A stretch of DNA of 64,000 nt. Origin: Aphodoplasma sp045541115 (GTDB lineage: Bacteria > Bacillota > Clostridia > UBA1381 > UMGS1253). Location: NCBI GenBank assembly GCA_045541115.1, contig JAZQIM010000012.1:62001-126000 (forward strand), given 5' to 3'. Shown piece by piece: positions 16,864 to 25,171 of this stretch (position 1 is its first letter; each line of letters starts with the position of its first letter). The notes beneath the pieces are model-generated. The model saw only the letters and a program-made list of their open reading frames with translations. It was not told the origin of the DNA and searched no databases. The position numbers and the translations under genes were made by a program.

Positions 16864-16902
16864 ACAGCCTGCAGTTTTTATGCCGCAGGCTGTATTGTTT
16901 TT
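16864..16902 (+). terminator. Terminator after the post-ssrA gene pair
   Basis: ACAGCCTGC (16864-16872), 12-nt loop, GCAGGCTGT (16885-16893), then ATTGTTTTTT. The rest of the 16837-17205 spacer holds only the hisD-like promoter; I see no repeat of the tmRNA 3' end or other genes there. Confidence 0.85.
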
Positions 16903-17112
16903 TATTATATATGACAGTAAATTTATATCGTACTTACAAAAAAATAAAAGGGGCACTTTTGTGTCTCTTTATTTTTTTGATTTAAGAATAGGAAGGGAGT
17001 CAAATTTAAATATTTTCTTTACAAAAAGTCACGCTCAGTTTGATTTGTCAACAGGTAACTTTATTATATGCAAAAAAATGCAGTATAATTGCAAAAAAAT
17101 ACGCTTTATATC

Positions 17113-17141
17113 TTGAATTTTGCTAAAAAAACTGTTATACT
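17113..17141 (+). promoter_or_regulatory. Promoter for the hisD-like operon
   Basis: TTGAAT (17113-17118), 17-nt spacer, TATACT (17136-17141), 64 nt before the start codon. No T-box or His leader peptide is visible. Confidence 0.72.
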
Positions 17142-17205
17142 AAATGATATATAATGCGGTAAGTATAAATAAATGTGAAAATAATTAAATAAAGGATGGT
17201 AATAA

Positions 17206-18504
17206 ATGAACATTTTTAAGCTTTCACAGATGAGCGAAGAGAAAAAACAGTTTATAATGAAGCGTGCTGAGCTTGACATATCCGAGCAGATGAAAATTGC
17301 AAAGGAAGTATCAGATGATATACGTGTGCGCGGTGATGAGGCTGTGCTTGAATATACAAAGAAGTTTGATAAGGTGGAGCTTAGCGCGTCACAAATGAAG
17401 GTAAGCGAAGAGGAAATCGAAAAAGGCTATGCAGCGTGCGATGCAAAAACACGCGAAGCGATTGAATACGCTGCAAAAAATATCCGCGATTTCCACGCAA
17501 AGCAGCTTCCCGAGGATATATGGTTTACACATGTTGATGAAGGACTTATGGTAGGCGAGAAAACAACACCTATCGTAGATGTGTGTTTGTATGTTCCGCG
17601 CGGCAAAGGAAGCTTTCCGTCAGTGTTATTGATGCTTGGTGTACCGGCGATAGTTGCAAATGTTGAAAAAATTGTTGTTGTTACACCGCCAAATGAAAAT
17701 GGCGGCGTAGATGATGCGATTTTGGCAGCTGCAAAAATCATAGGAATAAAAGAGATTTATAAGGTTGGCGGTATTCAGGCTGTTGCATCGGTTGCATATG
17801 GAACACAGACGATCCCGAAATGCCATAAGATAATTGGACCTGGAAACAGTTATGCCACAGCGGCAAAGAGAGTTTTGGCAAACTACATAGATGCAGGACT
17901 TCCTGCAGGACCGAGTGAGTCGATAATTCTTGCAGATGAGAAGGCAGATCCACACAAGGTTGCACTCGACTGGATGATTGAAGCGGAGCACGGACCGGAC
18001 TCGGCTGCACTTCTTGTTACACATAGCGAAGAGCTTGCAAAAAAAGTAGTACCGATTATGGAGGCACAGCTTGAAAAGATCAGCGAAAAGCGACGCGAGT
18101 TTATAAAGACGAACTACTCTACATACGGTGGAATTATTATAACAGATTCGCTTGAGGAATCAATTGATTTTGTGAATGATTATGCGCCCGAACATATGGA
18201 GGTTATGTGTGAAAATCCGTTTGACATATTGCCGAAAATTAAAAATGCGGGCGAGATTCTGCTTGGAGAGTATTCGCCGATTACACTATGCAATTTTGTT
18301 TTGGGACCGAACGCAATACTTCCTACGGGTGGATTTGCAAAGACATACAGCAGCGTATCGGTATTTGACTTTTTAAAGCGCTCATCGATAGGCTATGTTT
18401 CGAAAGAAGGCTTTAAGAAGGTAAGAGGATATGCAGATACGCTTGCGACGGTAGAGGGCTTTGATACGCATGCACTTGCCGTAAGAGAAAGAAAAGTAGA
18501 TTAA
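17206..18504 (+). CDS. hisD: Histidinol dehydrogenase family protein (divergent)
   Basis: 432 aa. True HisD oxidises histidinol to histidine with NAD and zinc. Family blocks are clear: VPRGKGSFPSVLLMLGVPA, GPGNSYATAAKR, GLPAGPSESIILAD, EAEHGPDSAALLV, NDYAPEHMEV (catalytic Glu-His kept) and EGFDTHALAVR. Compared with E. coli HisD, the position of zinc ligand Q259 is Glu (IEAEHG), the position of D360 is Asn (LCNFVLGPN), and the substrate-site His367 is Ala (GPNAILPTGG). This pattern is reminiscent of HisD paralogs acting on other alcohols, such as HpsN-type enzymes. It heads an operon with a divergent hisB, a HAD phosphatase and a fumarase-beta-like gene, without other his genes. The family is certain; the reaction is uncertain. 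Confidence 0.85.
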   Translation: MNIFKLSQMSEEKKQFIMKRAELDISEQMKIAKEVSDDIRVRGDEAVLEYTKKFDKVELSASQMKVSEEEIEKGYAACDAKTREAIEYAAKNIRDFHAKQLPEDIWFTHVDEGLMVGEKTTPIVDVCLYVPRGKGSFPSVLLMLGVPAIVANVEKIVVVTPPNENGGVDDAILAAAKIIGIKEIYKVGGIQAVASVAYGTQTIPKCHKIIGPGNSYATAAKRVLANYIDAGLPAGPSESIILADEKADPHKVALDWMIEAEHGPDSAALLVTHSEELAKKVVPIMEAQLEKISEKRREFIKTNYSTYGGIIITDSLEESIDFVNDYAPEHMEVMCENPFDILPKIKNAGEILLGEYSPITLCNFVLGPNAILPTGGFAKTYSSVSVFDFLKRSSIGYVSKEGFKKVRGYADTLATVEGFDTHALAVRERKVD

Positions 18505-18525
18505 AATTGTAAAGGGGAGATAGAT

Positions 18526-19146
18526 GTGAAAACAATTAGTGTTACACGAAAGACGACGGAGTCTGAAATGGTGCTTAGCCTTACGCCGCCACCGCTTGCC
18601 ACGTCATATCGCGAAAAAATCAATACACCCATTATCTTTTTAAATCACATGATAGAACACATCGCATGGAGAAGCGGATTTAACATTGAGACTGAGGTAA
18701 AACTTGACAAGTTTTATCTTACGCACGTTGTATGCGAGGATTTAGGAATTGCACTTGGACGAGCTGTGGCAGAATATATTTCACGTCACATTGATGACGG
18801 TATAAATTCATACGGTGTTGGAGTAGGAATCATTGACGAGGCGAAAGCGCAGTGTGCGATGAGCTTCGAGATGCGTTCATATTTCGACTTTACGAGCAAA
18901 GTAGAAATTCCGGCTGAAGCAGAGGATATGCATGCAGAAGATCTTAAGGTGTTTTTAGATGGATTTGCTCAGGGAGCGAGAGCGACACTTCACATAGACG
19001 TAGAAAAAGGAGAAAACTCACATCACATTTGGGAGGCTGTTTATCGTGCGTTTGGAATTGCGCTCGGTGAGGCGCTTGCGCTCAATCCCGATAAAAGCGG
19101 CAGAACAAGTGGTGTAGCAGGAAAAATTGACTTTATTATAGAATAG
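18526..19146 (+). CDS. hisB: Imidazoleglycerol-phosphate dehydratase family protein (divergent)
   Basis: 206 aa, GTG start after AAAGGGGAG. HisB normally dehydrates imidazoleglycerol phosphate using a two-metal site. Retained features: FLNHMIEHIAWRSGF, EDLGIALGRA, and ENSHHIWEAVYRAFGIAL near residue 165. Compared by eye with plant and bacterial IGPD, the DDHHTxED motif reads LTHVVCED, so its second His is Val, and the VEHFF motif reads LKVFL, so that His is also lost. Both changed residues are metal ligands in characterised enzymes. The serine-lysine phosphate-binding end is also altered. It is therefore a HisB fold whose normal activity is doubtful. It lies 22 nt after the hisD-like gene. 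Confidence 0.78.
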   Translation: MKTISVTRKTTESEMVLSLTPPPLATSYREKINTPIIFLNHMIEHIAWRSGFNIETEVKLDKFYLTHVVCEDLGIALGRAVAEYISRHIDDGINSYGVGVGIIDEAKAQCAMSFEMRSYFDFTSKVEIPAEAEDMHAEDLKVFLDGFAQGARATLHIDVEKGENSHHIWEAVYRAFGIALGEALALNPDKSGRTSGVAGKIDFIIE

Positions 19147-19156
19147 GAAGATTAAG

Positions 19157-20161
19157 ATGAGTGACATTAAGAAATTTTTAGACAAATATGATATTATCTT
19201 ATTCGATATGGATGGTGTTGTGACGAGCGAGCAGGAATATTGGAACGCGGCCGCAATGACATCGTATGAAATGCTCGTATCATCGAAATATTTTGGCGAT
19301 AAAAGCATTGATGCATCAGAAATATATGAATATCGCACGCAGATTCGCCGCAATCTGTTTTGCGACGATAAAACTACTGAGGTGCTGAAAAACAAAGGCG
19401 TAAACAGCAACTGGGACTTGGCATATGTTGTTCTGTCAGAGGCGCTTCTTGACGAAGAGCACAGTTTTGAAAATGTCTATAGGCGTGTGTGCGAATATGG
19501 TGATTCTATTTTTTCAGAGTATGAATCAATAGCAAAAAAGCTTTCGTCAAAGTTTAATAAGCCACTGCAGTATTTTGAGCGCGGCGGAGAGATGTGGTGC
19601 GAGATAAGAGATGTTTTTCAGAGAAAGTATCATGGCGAAGAAAACATTCCCGGACTGATAAATGACGAAAAACCACTTTTTGGCATTGGCAGAACGAGTG
19701 CTGTTCTTCGTGCACTTAAACAAGCCGGAAAGACACTTGGCATAGGAACGGGAAGACCGATGTGTGAGATAGAAGGACCGCTGAAAAACTGGGATTTATA
19801 CAAATATTTTGATGTTGACAGAATAGTAAGTTATGATGACGTTGTAGAGGCAGAACGCGAGCTTTCGGCATATGGCGAGAAAATATTGCTCACAAAACCG
19901 CATCCGTTTATGTTTTTGAAAGGTGCATTTACGAAATCGTGTCCTACACAAAAGATTATTCACGGCGAATATGATAAAGACGTACTCAAAAGAACTCTTG
20001 TTGTTGGCGATGCAGGAGCAGATATTCTTGCGGCGCAGGCTGCGGGGATGAGTTTTCTTGCTGTACTCACAGGAATATCGGCAGCAAGCGCAAGAGAATA
20101 TTTTGAAAAGCAGGGTACCGATTATATTCTTGATTCGATATGCGATATGATCGAAAAATAA
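19157..20161 (+). CDS. HAD superfamily phosphatase with large cap
   Basis: 334 aa. HAD motif I is FDMDGV (nucleophile D at about residue 18), motif II is GIGTGRP, motif III is LTKPHPFMF, and motif IV is VVGDAGADILAAQAAG. This is a complete catalytic set. A large insertion between motifs I and II (about 180 residues) forms an alpha-helical cap, larger than in phosphoglycolate phosphatases. It lies 10 nt after the hisB-like gene, so it probably acts in the same pathway, perhaps on a phosphorylated intermediate. It is not a DHH/PHP or HisB-N type histidinol phosphatase. The substrate is unknown. Confidence 0.82.
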   Translation: MSDIKKFLDKYDIILFDMDGVVTSEQEYWNAAAMTSYEMLVSSKYFGDKSIDASEIYEYRTQIRRNLFCDDKTTEVLKNKGVNSNWDLAYVVLSEALLDEEHSFENVYRRVCEYGDSIFSEYESIAKKLSSKFNKPLQYFERGGEMWCEIRDVFQRKYHGEENIPGLINDEKPLFGIGRTSAVLRALKQAGKTLGIGTGRPMCEIEGPLKNWDLYKYFDVDRIVSYDDVVEAERELSAYGEKILLTKPHPFMFLKGAFTKSCPTQKIIHGEYDKDVLKRTLVVGDAGADILAAQAAGMSFLAVLTGISAASAREYFEKQGTDYILDSICDMIEK

Positions 20162-20191
20162 GATAAGTGCGGTACTGCGGGAGGCAAAACA

Positions 20192-20743
20192 GTGGAAAAG
20201 CATATACAAACTCCGCTCACAAAACAGCTGGCAGCTACACTTGTGGCAGGAGACAGAGTATACATATCGGGCGATATATATACTGCTCGTGATGCAGCGC
20301 ATAAGCGTATGCAAAAAGCAATATCAGAAGGCGAGAGTCTGCCTTTTGATGTAAAAAATCAGATAATTTATTATGCCGGACCTGCACCTGCAAAACCGGG
20401 CGATGTAATTGGTTCATGCGGACCTACGACGAGCGGCAGAGTAGATGCATACACACCGGCGCTGCTGGATTTGGGACTTGTTGGTATGATTGGCAAGGGC
20501 GAAAGAAGCGAGCAGGTCATAGAGTCTATGACGAAAAACGGATCGGTGTATTTTGCGGCGATTGGCGGAGCGGGCGCACTTATTGCAAAATGCGTTAAGA
20601 GCGTAGAGCCTGTTGCGTATGATGATTTAGGCACGGAAGCAATCGTGAGGTTGAGAGTCGAAAACTTTCCGCTTACTGTTGTAATCGATTCGAAGGGAAA
20701 TAATATGTACGAAAGCGAGCGTAAAAAGTACAAAAATAATTGA
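20192..20743 (+). CDS. Fumarate hydratase class I beta-subunit-like protein (FumB/TtdB type)
   Basis: 183 aa, GTG start after CGGGAGG. Typical features of the C-terminal (beta) domain of iron-sulfur fumarase/tartrate dehydratase are LVAGDRVYISGDIYTARDAAH, IYYAGPAPAKPGDVIGSCGP, TTSGRVDAYTP, MIGKGERS, AIGGAGALIAKCVK and FPLTVVIDSKGNN. The alpha subunit, which carries the 4Fe-4S cluster, is not adjacent; the neighbours are a HAD phosphatase and a recombinase. Either alpha is encoded elsewhere or this subunit has been recruited to a different hydro-lyase. Start chosen by ribosome site and family N-terminus. Confidence 0.85.
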   Translation: MEKHIQTPLTKQLAATLVAGDRVYISGDIYTARDAAHKRMQKAISEGESLPFDVKNQIIYYAGPAPAKPGDVIGSCGPTTSGRVDAYTPALLDLGLVGMIGKGERSEQVIESMTKNGSVYFAAIGGAGALIAKCVKSVEPVAYDDLGTEAIVRLRVENFPLTVVIDSKGNNMYESERKKYKNN

Positions 20744-20781
20744 TTAGAAAGAGAAAAATAGCGTGATGGGAGGATTTGTCT

Positions 20782-21855
20782 ATGTCAAAAAGGTCATATC
20801 TTAAAGAGCGACTTGCACAGCTGCCTGATTTTGTCTTTTCCTACATTCAAAGCTACTATGATGGAGAAAGCGTGAACACACAGCTTGCCTATAGCATAGA
20901 CATCAAAATTTTTCTCGATTTTTTGCGCACATACCGCTTTAATAAGATTGAAAAGCTTGAGGACTTCACGCCCCAGATACTTGATAAAGTTACGGCTGAT
21001 GACCTTCTAAACTTTAAGGCATACTTGCGAGAATATGAAATTCGCACAGTTGACGATGAGGGAAAAGAGAAAACCAGAATAGTCACAAATTCAAATTATG
21101 GCATAAACAGAAAACTGTCCGCAATACGCGGACTGTATTCATATCTGTATAAAACAGATAAAATATCGCAAAATATTACCGATAAAATTACATTTACGAA
21201 TATTAAGCACAGAATGAAAAAACCGCTTACGACACAGGAAACTGTGCGCATACTTGACGTTATATTTAACGGCGAGAAATACTATAGTGGTCGCGATTTG
21301 ACGGAGTATATGAAGAGAAAGCAGCGTGATATTGCGATTTTTACTACATATCTTGGTACGGGCGTGCGTGTAAGCGAGCTTGTAAATTTAAATATTGACG
21401 ACTTAAGTTTTGAAACATCATCATTTATCGTTACCCGTAAAGGCGGAGAGCAACAGGAAATCTTTATGCCGCCACAGGTTGAGCAGGAGCTTTTGTCGTA
21501 CATGGAGCAAAGGCTTAAAATTGACGCCGAAGATAAAGGGGCACTCTTTATAAGCCGCAACGGACGACGTATGAGTATAGGCGCCGTTGAAAAGAATTTG
21601 AAAAGGTATTGCATGAGTGTAGGCATTACTAATTCTGACAAAACGCGTCCTCACGCGCTAAGACGTACTTTTGCGTGTCGCATGCTTGAGGATGGCGTCG
21701 ATATAAAAATGGTAGCAGAACTTATGGGCCATAAAAACATCGAAGTTACGCATAAATTCTATGCACAGTACAGTAATCGTGCGAGAAAAGAAGTAATGCG
21801 GGGATTTTCGATTATTAAAAGTGATGATACAGAAGAGGAGAGCACAGATGAATAA
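20782..21855 (+). CDS. Tyrosine recombinase/integrase (XerC/D-like)
   Basis: 357 aa from ATG 20782, 7 nt after GGGAGGA (an in-frame TTG lies 6 nt earlier). N-terminal SAM-like DNA-binding domain to about residue 130, then the catalytic domain. The full active-site set is visible: R in GTGVRVSELVNL, K in VTRKGG, HxxR in RPHALRRTFA, H in MGHKNIEVTH, and nucleophile Y in KFYAQYS. It ends within the start of the chromate transporter pair, so it lies in an operon rather than beside attachment sites. It is probably a conserved chromosomal recombinase of clostridia, not an element integrase; this is a contextual judgement. Confidence 0.88.
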   Translation: MSKRSYLKERLAQLPDFVFSYIQSYYDGESVNTQLAYSIDIKIFLDFLRTYRFNKIEKLEDFTPQILDKVTADDLLNFKAYLREYEIRTVDDEGKEKTRIVTNSNYGINRKLSAIRGLYSYLYKTDKISQNITDKITFTNIKHRMKKPLTTQETVRILDVIFNGEKYYSGRDLTEYMKRKQRDIAIFTTYLGTGVRVSELVNLNIDDLSFETSSFIVTRKGGEQQEIFMPPQVEQELLSYMEQRLKIDAEDKGALFISRNGRRMSIGAVEKNLKRYCMSVGITNSDKTRPHALRRTFACRMLEDGVDIKMVAELMGHKNIEVTHKFYAQYSNRARKEVMRGFSIIKSDDTEEESTDE

Positions 21856-22432
21856 GAAAACAAGAGAAACTGTGCAAAAAAAAGGAATAAAAATATATTT
21901 GAAACTTTTCTTATCCACATTTGTTCTTAGCGCATTTACATTCGGCGGAGGATATGTGATTGTGCCGCTAATGAGAAAGCGTTTTGTTGACAAATATGGC
22001 TGGATCGAAGAAGATGAAATGCTTGATTTAGTAGCGATTGCGCAGTCATGCCCGGGAGCGATTGCAGTAAATGCATCAGTTCTTGTGGGGTACAGGGTTG
22101 CAGGAGTTTTGGGTGCATTTATGTGTGTGCTTGGAACAAGCTTGCCGCCGCTTATTATTTTGAGTGTAATATCGTATTTTTATGAAGTATTTCGCTCGAA
22201 TATATATGTAGGCTATGCGCTTCGCGGCATGCAGGCAGGTGTTGCAGCAGTTATTGTCGACGTTGTTTACGGCATGGCGCAAACAGTTATAAAAAATAAA
22301 AGGATAATACCTGTAATTATAATGGTATTATCGTTTGTATTATCATACTTTTTTGACATAAGCGTGATGCTTATTTTGCTTATGTGTGCAGTCGTTGGAC
22401 TTGCATTTGGAAGAGGTGATAGAAAAGTATGA
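21848..22432 (+). CDS. Chromate transporter, first half-size subunit
   Basis: 194 aa from ATG 21848, overlapping the recombinase stop, with GAGGAG upstream. CHR-family (ChrA) membrane protein: FLSTFVLSAFTFGGGYVIVP is the usual opening, then WIEEDEMLDLVAIAQSCPGAIAVN, LGTSLPPLIILSVISYFY and about six hydrophobic segments. It pairs with the next gene, forming the two short subunits of split chromate transporters that function as heterodimers. The physiological substrate in anaerobes is often unclear and may be sulfate or another anion. Confidence 0.88.
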   Translation: MNKKTRETVQKKGIKIYLKLFLSTFVLSAFTFGGGYVIVPLMRKRFVDKYGWIEEDEMLDLVAIAQSCPGAIAVNASVLVGYRVAGVLGAFMCVLGTSLPPLIILSVISYFYEVFRSNIYVGYALRGMQAGVAAVIVDVVYGMAQTVIKNKRIIPVIIMVLSFVLSYFFDISVMLILLMCAVVGLAFGRGDRKV

Positions 22433-23013
22433 TATATCTTATGCTTTTTTTGAATTTTTGCAAAATAGGACTTTTCAGTATCGGAGGCGGATACGCTGTT
22501 TTGCCGCTTATACAGCAAGTCATCGTCGAGCAGATGGGTTGGCTTACGATGAGCGAATTTACCGATATTATAACAATTTCGCAGATGACACCAGGTCCGA
22601 TTGCGCTTAACGCGGCATCGTTTGTAGGAATTCGTGCAGCGGGCGATATGGGCGCTGTGCAGGGGATATTCGGTGCGATAGCTGCTACGGCAGGCTGTAT
22701 ATTTCCGTCATTTGTGATAGTCCTTTTTGTAGCGTATATGTACTATAAATACCGCTCAATGTCGGTTATTGATGGTATATTGTACGGAATAAGACCTGCA
22801 GTGGTATCGCTTATAGCGTCGGCAGGTGTCGGAATTGTTCTTATGGCACTGTGGAGAGATGAGATGTTGTCACTGTCCTCGTTTGATTTTGTGGCGGCAT
22901 CGATTTTTGCTGTTTCGTTTGTGTTGTTAAGGATTTTTAAGAAAAGACTTAATCCCATATATGTAATTATGGCATCGGGAATAGTGGGAATTTTAGCGTA
23001 CAGTTTCATATAA
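22429..23013 (+). CDS. Chromate transporter, second half-size subunit
   Basis: 194 aa, start overlaps the previous stop by 4 nt (ATGA). KIGLFSIGGGYAVLPLIQQ, WLTMSEFTDIITISQMTPGPIALN and AATAGCIFPSFVIVLFVAY are the CHR signature blocks. About six transmembrane segments. It is homologous to the preceding subunit, with opposite topology expected from split CHR systems. It converges on spoIIID, leaving only 5 nt between the stops. Confidence 0.88.
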   Translation: MIYLMLFLNFCKIGLFSIGGGYAVLPLIQQVIVEQMGWLTMSEFTDIITISQMTPGPIALNAASFVGIRAAGDMGAVQGIFGAIAATAGCIFPSFVIVLFVAYMYYKYRSMSVIDGILYGIRPAVVSLIASAGVGIVLMALWRDEMLSLSSFDFVAASIFAVSFVLLRIFKKRLNPIYVIMASGIVGILAYSFI

Positions 23014-23018
23014 AACTT

Positions 23019-23288
23019 CTATTTTGCATTTTCGCTTTCTGCGAGCTGTGCATATTTTTTCTTTGTTGCAAGGCCGCCGCGTATGTGACGCTGTGCCTTG
23101 TTTTTGTCGAGAATTTCCTTAACTTGTGAGTAGAGCGAAAGATTTATGTGATTTAGCTTTGTAGTGATATCCTTATGTACGGTAGATTTACTGATATTAA
23201 AGTGTTTGGCTGTGGCACGTACAGTTGCTTCGTGGTCAACAATATAGTTTGCAAAATCGATGGCACGCTCTTCAATATAATTATTCAA
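23019..23288 (-). CDS. spoIIID: Sporulation transcriptional regulator SpoIIID
   Basis: 89 aa. Mother-cell DNA-binding regulator that switches the sigma-E regulon and assists sigK expression. The sequence YIEERAIDFANYIVDHEATVRATAKHFNISKSTVHKDI is the conserved N-terminal half with the helix-turn-helix; IRGGLATKKKYAQ is the basic C-terminal helix. The start is TTG 23288, about 7 nt after AGGGGGT; no ATG fits. A clear sigma-E promoter was not resolved by eye in the upstream 50-60 nt. Together with spoIIE it supports a spore-forming host. Confidence 0.95.
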   Translation of the reverse strand: MNNYIEERAIDFANYIVDHEATVRATAKHFNISKSTVHKDITTKLNHINLSLYSQVKEILDKNKAQRHIRGGLATKKKYAQLAESENAK

Positions 23289-23375
23289 AACAAAACCCCC
23301 TAAAACATTTGGCTGTATTTACAGTTGTCTATTATTTGTATATGTTTTATAAGGGGATTTAAGAACAAAAAATAA

Positions 23376-23416
23376 ACAGGCGTTGTATAAGAGTGTAAAA
23401 CTTATGCAACGCCTGT
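23376..23416. other. 16-bp inverted repeat between divergent spoIIID and hydrolase genes
   Basis: ACAGGCGTTGTATAAG (23376-23391), 9-nt loop, CTTATGCAACGCCTGT (23401-23416); the arms match except for one position that can form a G-U pair. Read on the minus strand it is followed by TTATTTTTTG, like a terminator. It lies upstream of both flanking start codons, so its role is unclear. The remainder of 23289-23581 holds only the hydrolase promoter. Confidence 0.75.
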
Positions 23417-23489
23417 ATTTATTATGGATATAATAATGCCGCAAATAAAGATTCATTTATAAGTCATATTGTTTTTTCATAAATAGATG

Positions 23490-23518
23490 TTGAAATTTTT
23501 TTGGTGTGATGTTATAAT
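23490..23518 (+). promoter_or_regulatory. Promoter for the acetylxylan-esterase-like gene
   Basis: TTGAAA (23490-23495), 17-nt spacer, TATAAT (23513-23518), 63 nt before the ATG. Confidence 0.75.
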
Positions 23519-23581
23519 AAAGAAAATTATTTACAAATAGTTTTAGCGTCTTTATATAAAGACAAGAAAGGGAGAAGAAAA

Positions 23582-25099
23582 ATGCAAATACGCAAATTTA
23601 ACGATGTTACAGCGCCACTATCACCGAAAACTCTTGAGGAGTGGAAGGAATTAAGAAAGGATATTCATGAAAATCTTAAATTCAGCACATCGATTGAATT
23701 ATTAAAGCATGACGCACCACTCGATGTACATATACTTCCTGTTGCTGAGTATGACGATATCGTAATAGAAAAGGTTATGATTCAGACTTTGCCGGGATTT
23801 TATCTTGGCGGAAATATATATCGCCCGAAGGATACAACAAAAAAGTATCCTGTAGTTCTTTGTCCGCATGGACATTGCCGTCACGGAAGAATTGAAACAA
23901 CCGTGTACAGCAAGCTTGTATTGCTTTTTGCAAACATCGCTAAGAGGGGAATGGTTGCATTTTCATATGATATGATTGGATATAATGATACGAGTGTTGT
24001 TGAGCATGATGGTTTTAATCCTGAAAATAAGGAATATGAAAAATACAATTACGGAAGATTTTCTCTCCAATTAAATAACGGTATAAAAGCGCTTGACTTC
24101 GTATCGACACTCCCGTATGTTGATACTGAAAGAATAGGCTGCACAGGAAGCTCGGGTGGCGGAACACAGACATTTGTACTTACAGCATATGATGAGAGAG
24201 TTACTGCTGCTGCGCCTGTAAATCAGGTATCAGGCAATTTTCAGGGTGGCTGCATTTGCGAAAATATTGTTTTCTTAAGAACCGACTACAACAACGTTGA
24301 TCTTACGATGATGTGTGCACCGAGAAATTTGCTTGTTGCATCGTCTGACGGCGACTGGACGGTAAATTCTCCTGAAGTTGAATTTCCTGCAATAAAAAAT
24401 GTTTATTCGCTATACGGTGCTGAAGACAAATTTGAAGGATATTACCGCATCGCGCCGCATTGCTATGAAACATGTACAAGAGAAAAGGCGTATGAATTTT
24501 TCTGCAAATCATTTGGTATTGAAAATAAGTATGATAAAGAACTTGAATATGAGCTTGGCTTTGATTGGGAAGAGCTTGTCTTAAAAAGGAAACTCTTATT
24601 TGGAAGCGAGTGGAGTCTTGAAGGAAAAATAAAAGATGAGAAAGAATTGTTTGAGCTTGTTAAGAAGTTAATCGCTGAAAACCTCAAAAAACTGACACCG
24701 GAAGAAAGAGAAAATATAAACAACAGAGTGTTTGCGCTTAGCAAGGAATTCTATTTTGATATTCCTTACATTATTAACTACAAATACGGTGCGAATGAAA
24801 GCATCTACAGAATAAAGACTGACTCTAAGGATATGTCAATCGTTATGGGAAAATGTCCTGAGAAGAGCGAGCCACCGTTTGTAAAATACTACCATGTATA
24901 TAACTTTGCTGAAGATACAAAGAGAGTTAATGGTATCATAAAGTTATTTGAGAAATATCCTGATGCTGAATTTGTTGCATGCGGTAAAGCTGCTGCATTG
25001 TGCGAAATCGCACAGAAGATAACGGGCAAGAGAAATCTTAAGCTTACAGATATTGATGCATCTGACATCGATATCCCGGGCTTTGCACTATTATCATAA
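23582..25099 (+). CDS. Alpha/beta hydrolase, acetylxylan esterase-like
   Basis: 505 aa, ATG after AAGGGAG. No signal peptide, so probably intracellular. VVLCPHGHCRHGR supplies the oxyanion-side HGH block. MVAFSYDMIGYNDT and GCTGSSGGGTQTFVL follow; the latter is a GxSxG-type nucleophile elbow at about residue 195. APVNQVSGNFQGGCICEN follows. This arrangement resembles the acetylxylan esterase/glucuronoyl esterase-like hydrolases found in polysaccharide-using clostridia. The last 150 residues are lysine/glutamate-rich and less typical. It stands alone between its own promoter and a strong terminator. The substrate is not determined. Confidence 0.75.
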   Translation: MQIRKFNDVTAPLSPKTLEEWKELRKDIHENLKFSTSIELLKHDAPLDVHILPVAEYDDIVIEKVMIQTLPGFYLGGNIYRPKDTTKKYPVVLCPHGHCRHGRIETTVYSKLVLLFANIAKRGMVAFSYDMIGYNDTSVVEHDGFNPENKEYEKYNYGRFSLQLNNGIKALDFVSTLPYVDTERIGCTGSSGGGTQTFVLTAYDERVTAAAPVNQVSGNFQGGCICENIVFLRTDYNNVDLTMMCAPRNLLVASSDGDWTVNSPEVEFPAIKNVYSLYGAEDKFEGYYRIAPHCYETCTREKAYEFFCKSFGIENKYDKELEYELGFDWEELVLKRKLLFGSEWSLEGKIKDEKELFELVKKLIAENLKKLTPEERENINNRVFALSKEFYFDIPYIINYKYGANESIYRIKTDSKDMSIVMGKCPEKSEPPFVKYYHVYNFAEDTKRVNGIIKLFEKYPDAEFVACGKAAALCEIAQKITGKRNLKLTDIDASDIDIPGFALLS

Positions 25100-25107
25100 T
25101 AAAAATA

Positions 25108-25142
25108 AAAAGTGTTCTTGCGTTAAGCAGGAACACTTTTTT
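25108..25142 (+). terminator. Terminator of the esterase-like gene
   Basis: AAAAGTGTTCTTGC (25108-25121), 5-nt loop, GCAGGAACACTTTT (25127-25140), followed by TT. Confidence 0.9.
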
Positions 25143-25171
25143 GATGCCAATTTTATAAAATGAAAACAAAA

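Noticed and set aside
16856..17116. 86-aa open frame after the post-ssrA gene pair
   Set aside because: It starts with TTG inside a strong terminator, has no ribosome site, and its sequence is low-complexity AT-driven.
14839..17205. Genomic island with att sites at ssrA
   Set aside because: No integrase and no second copy of the tmRNA 3' end were found downstream; only an inferred insertion remains.
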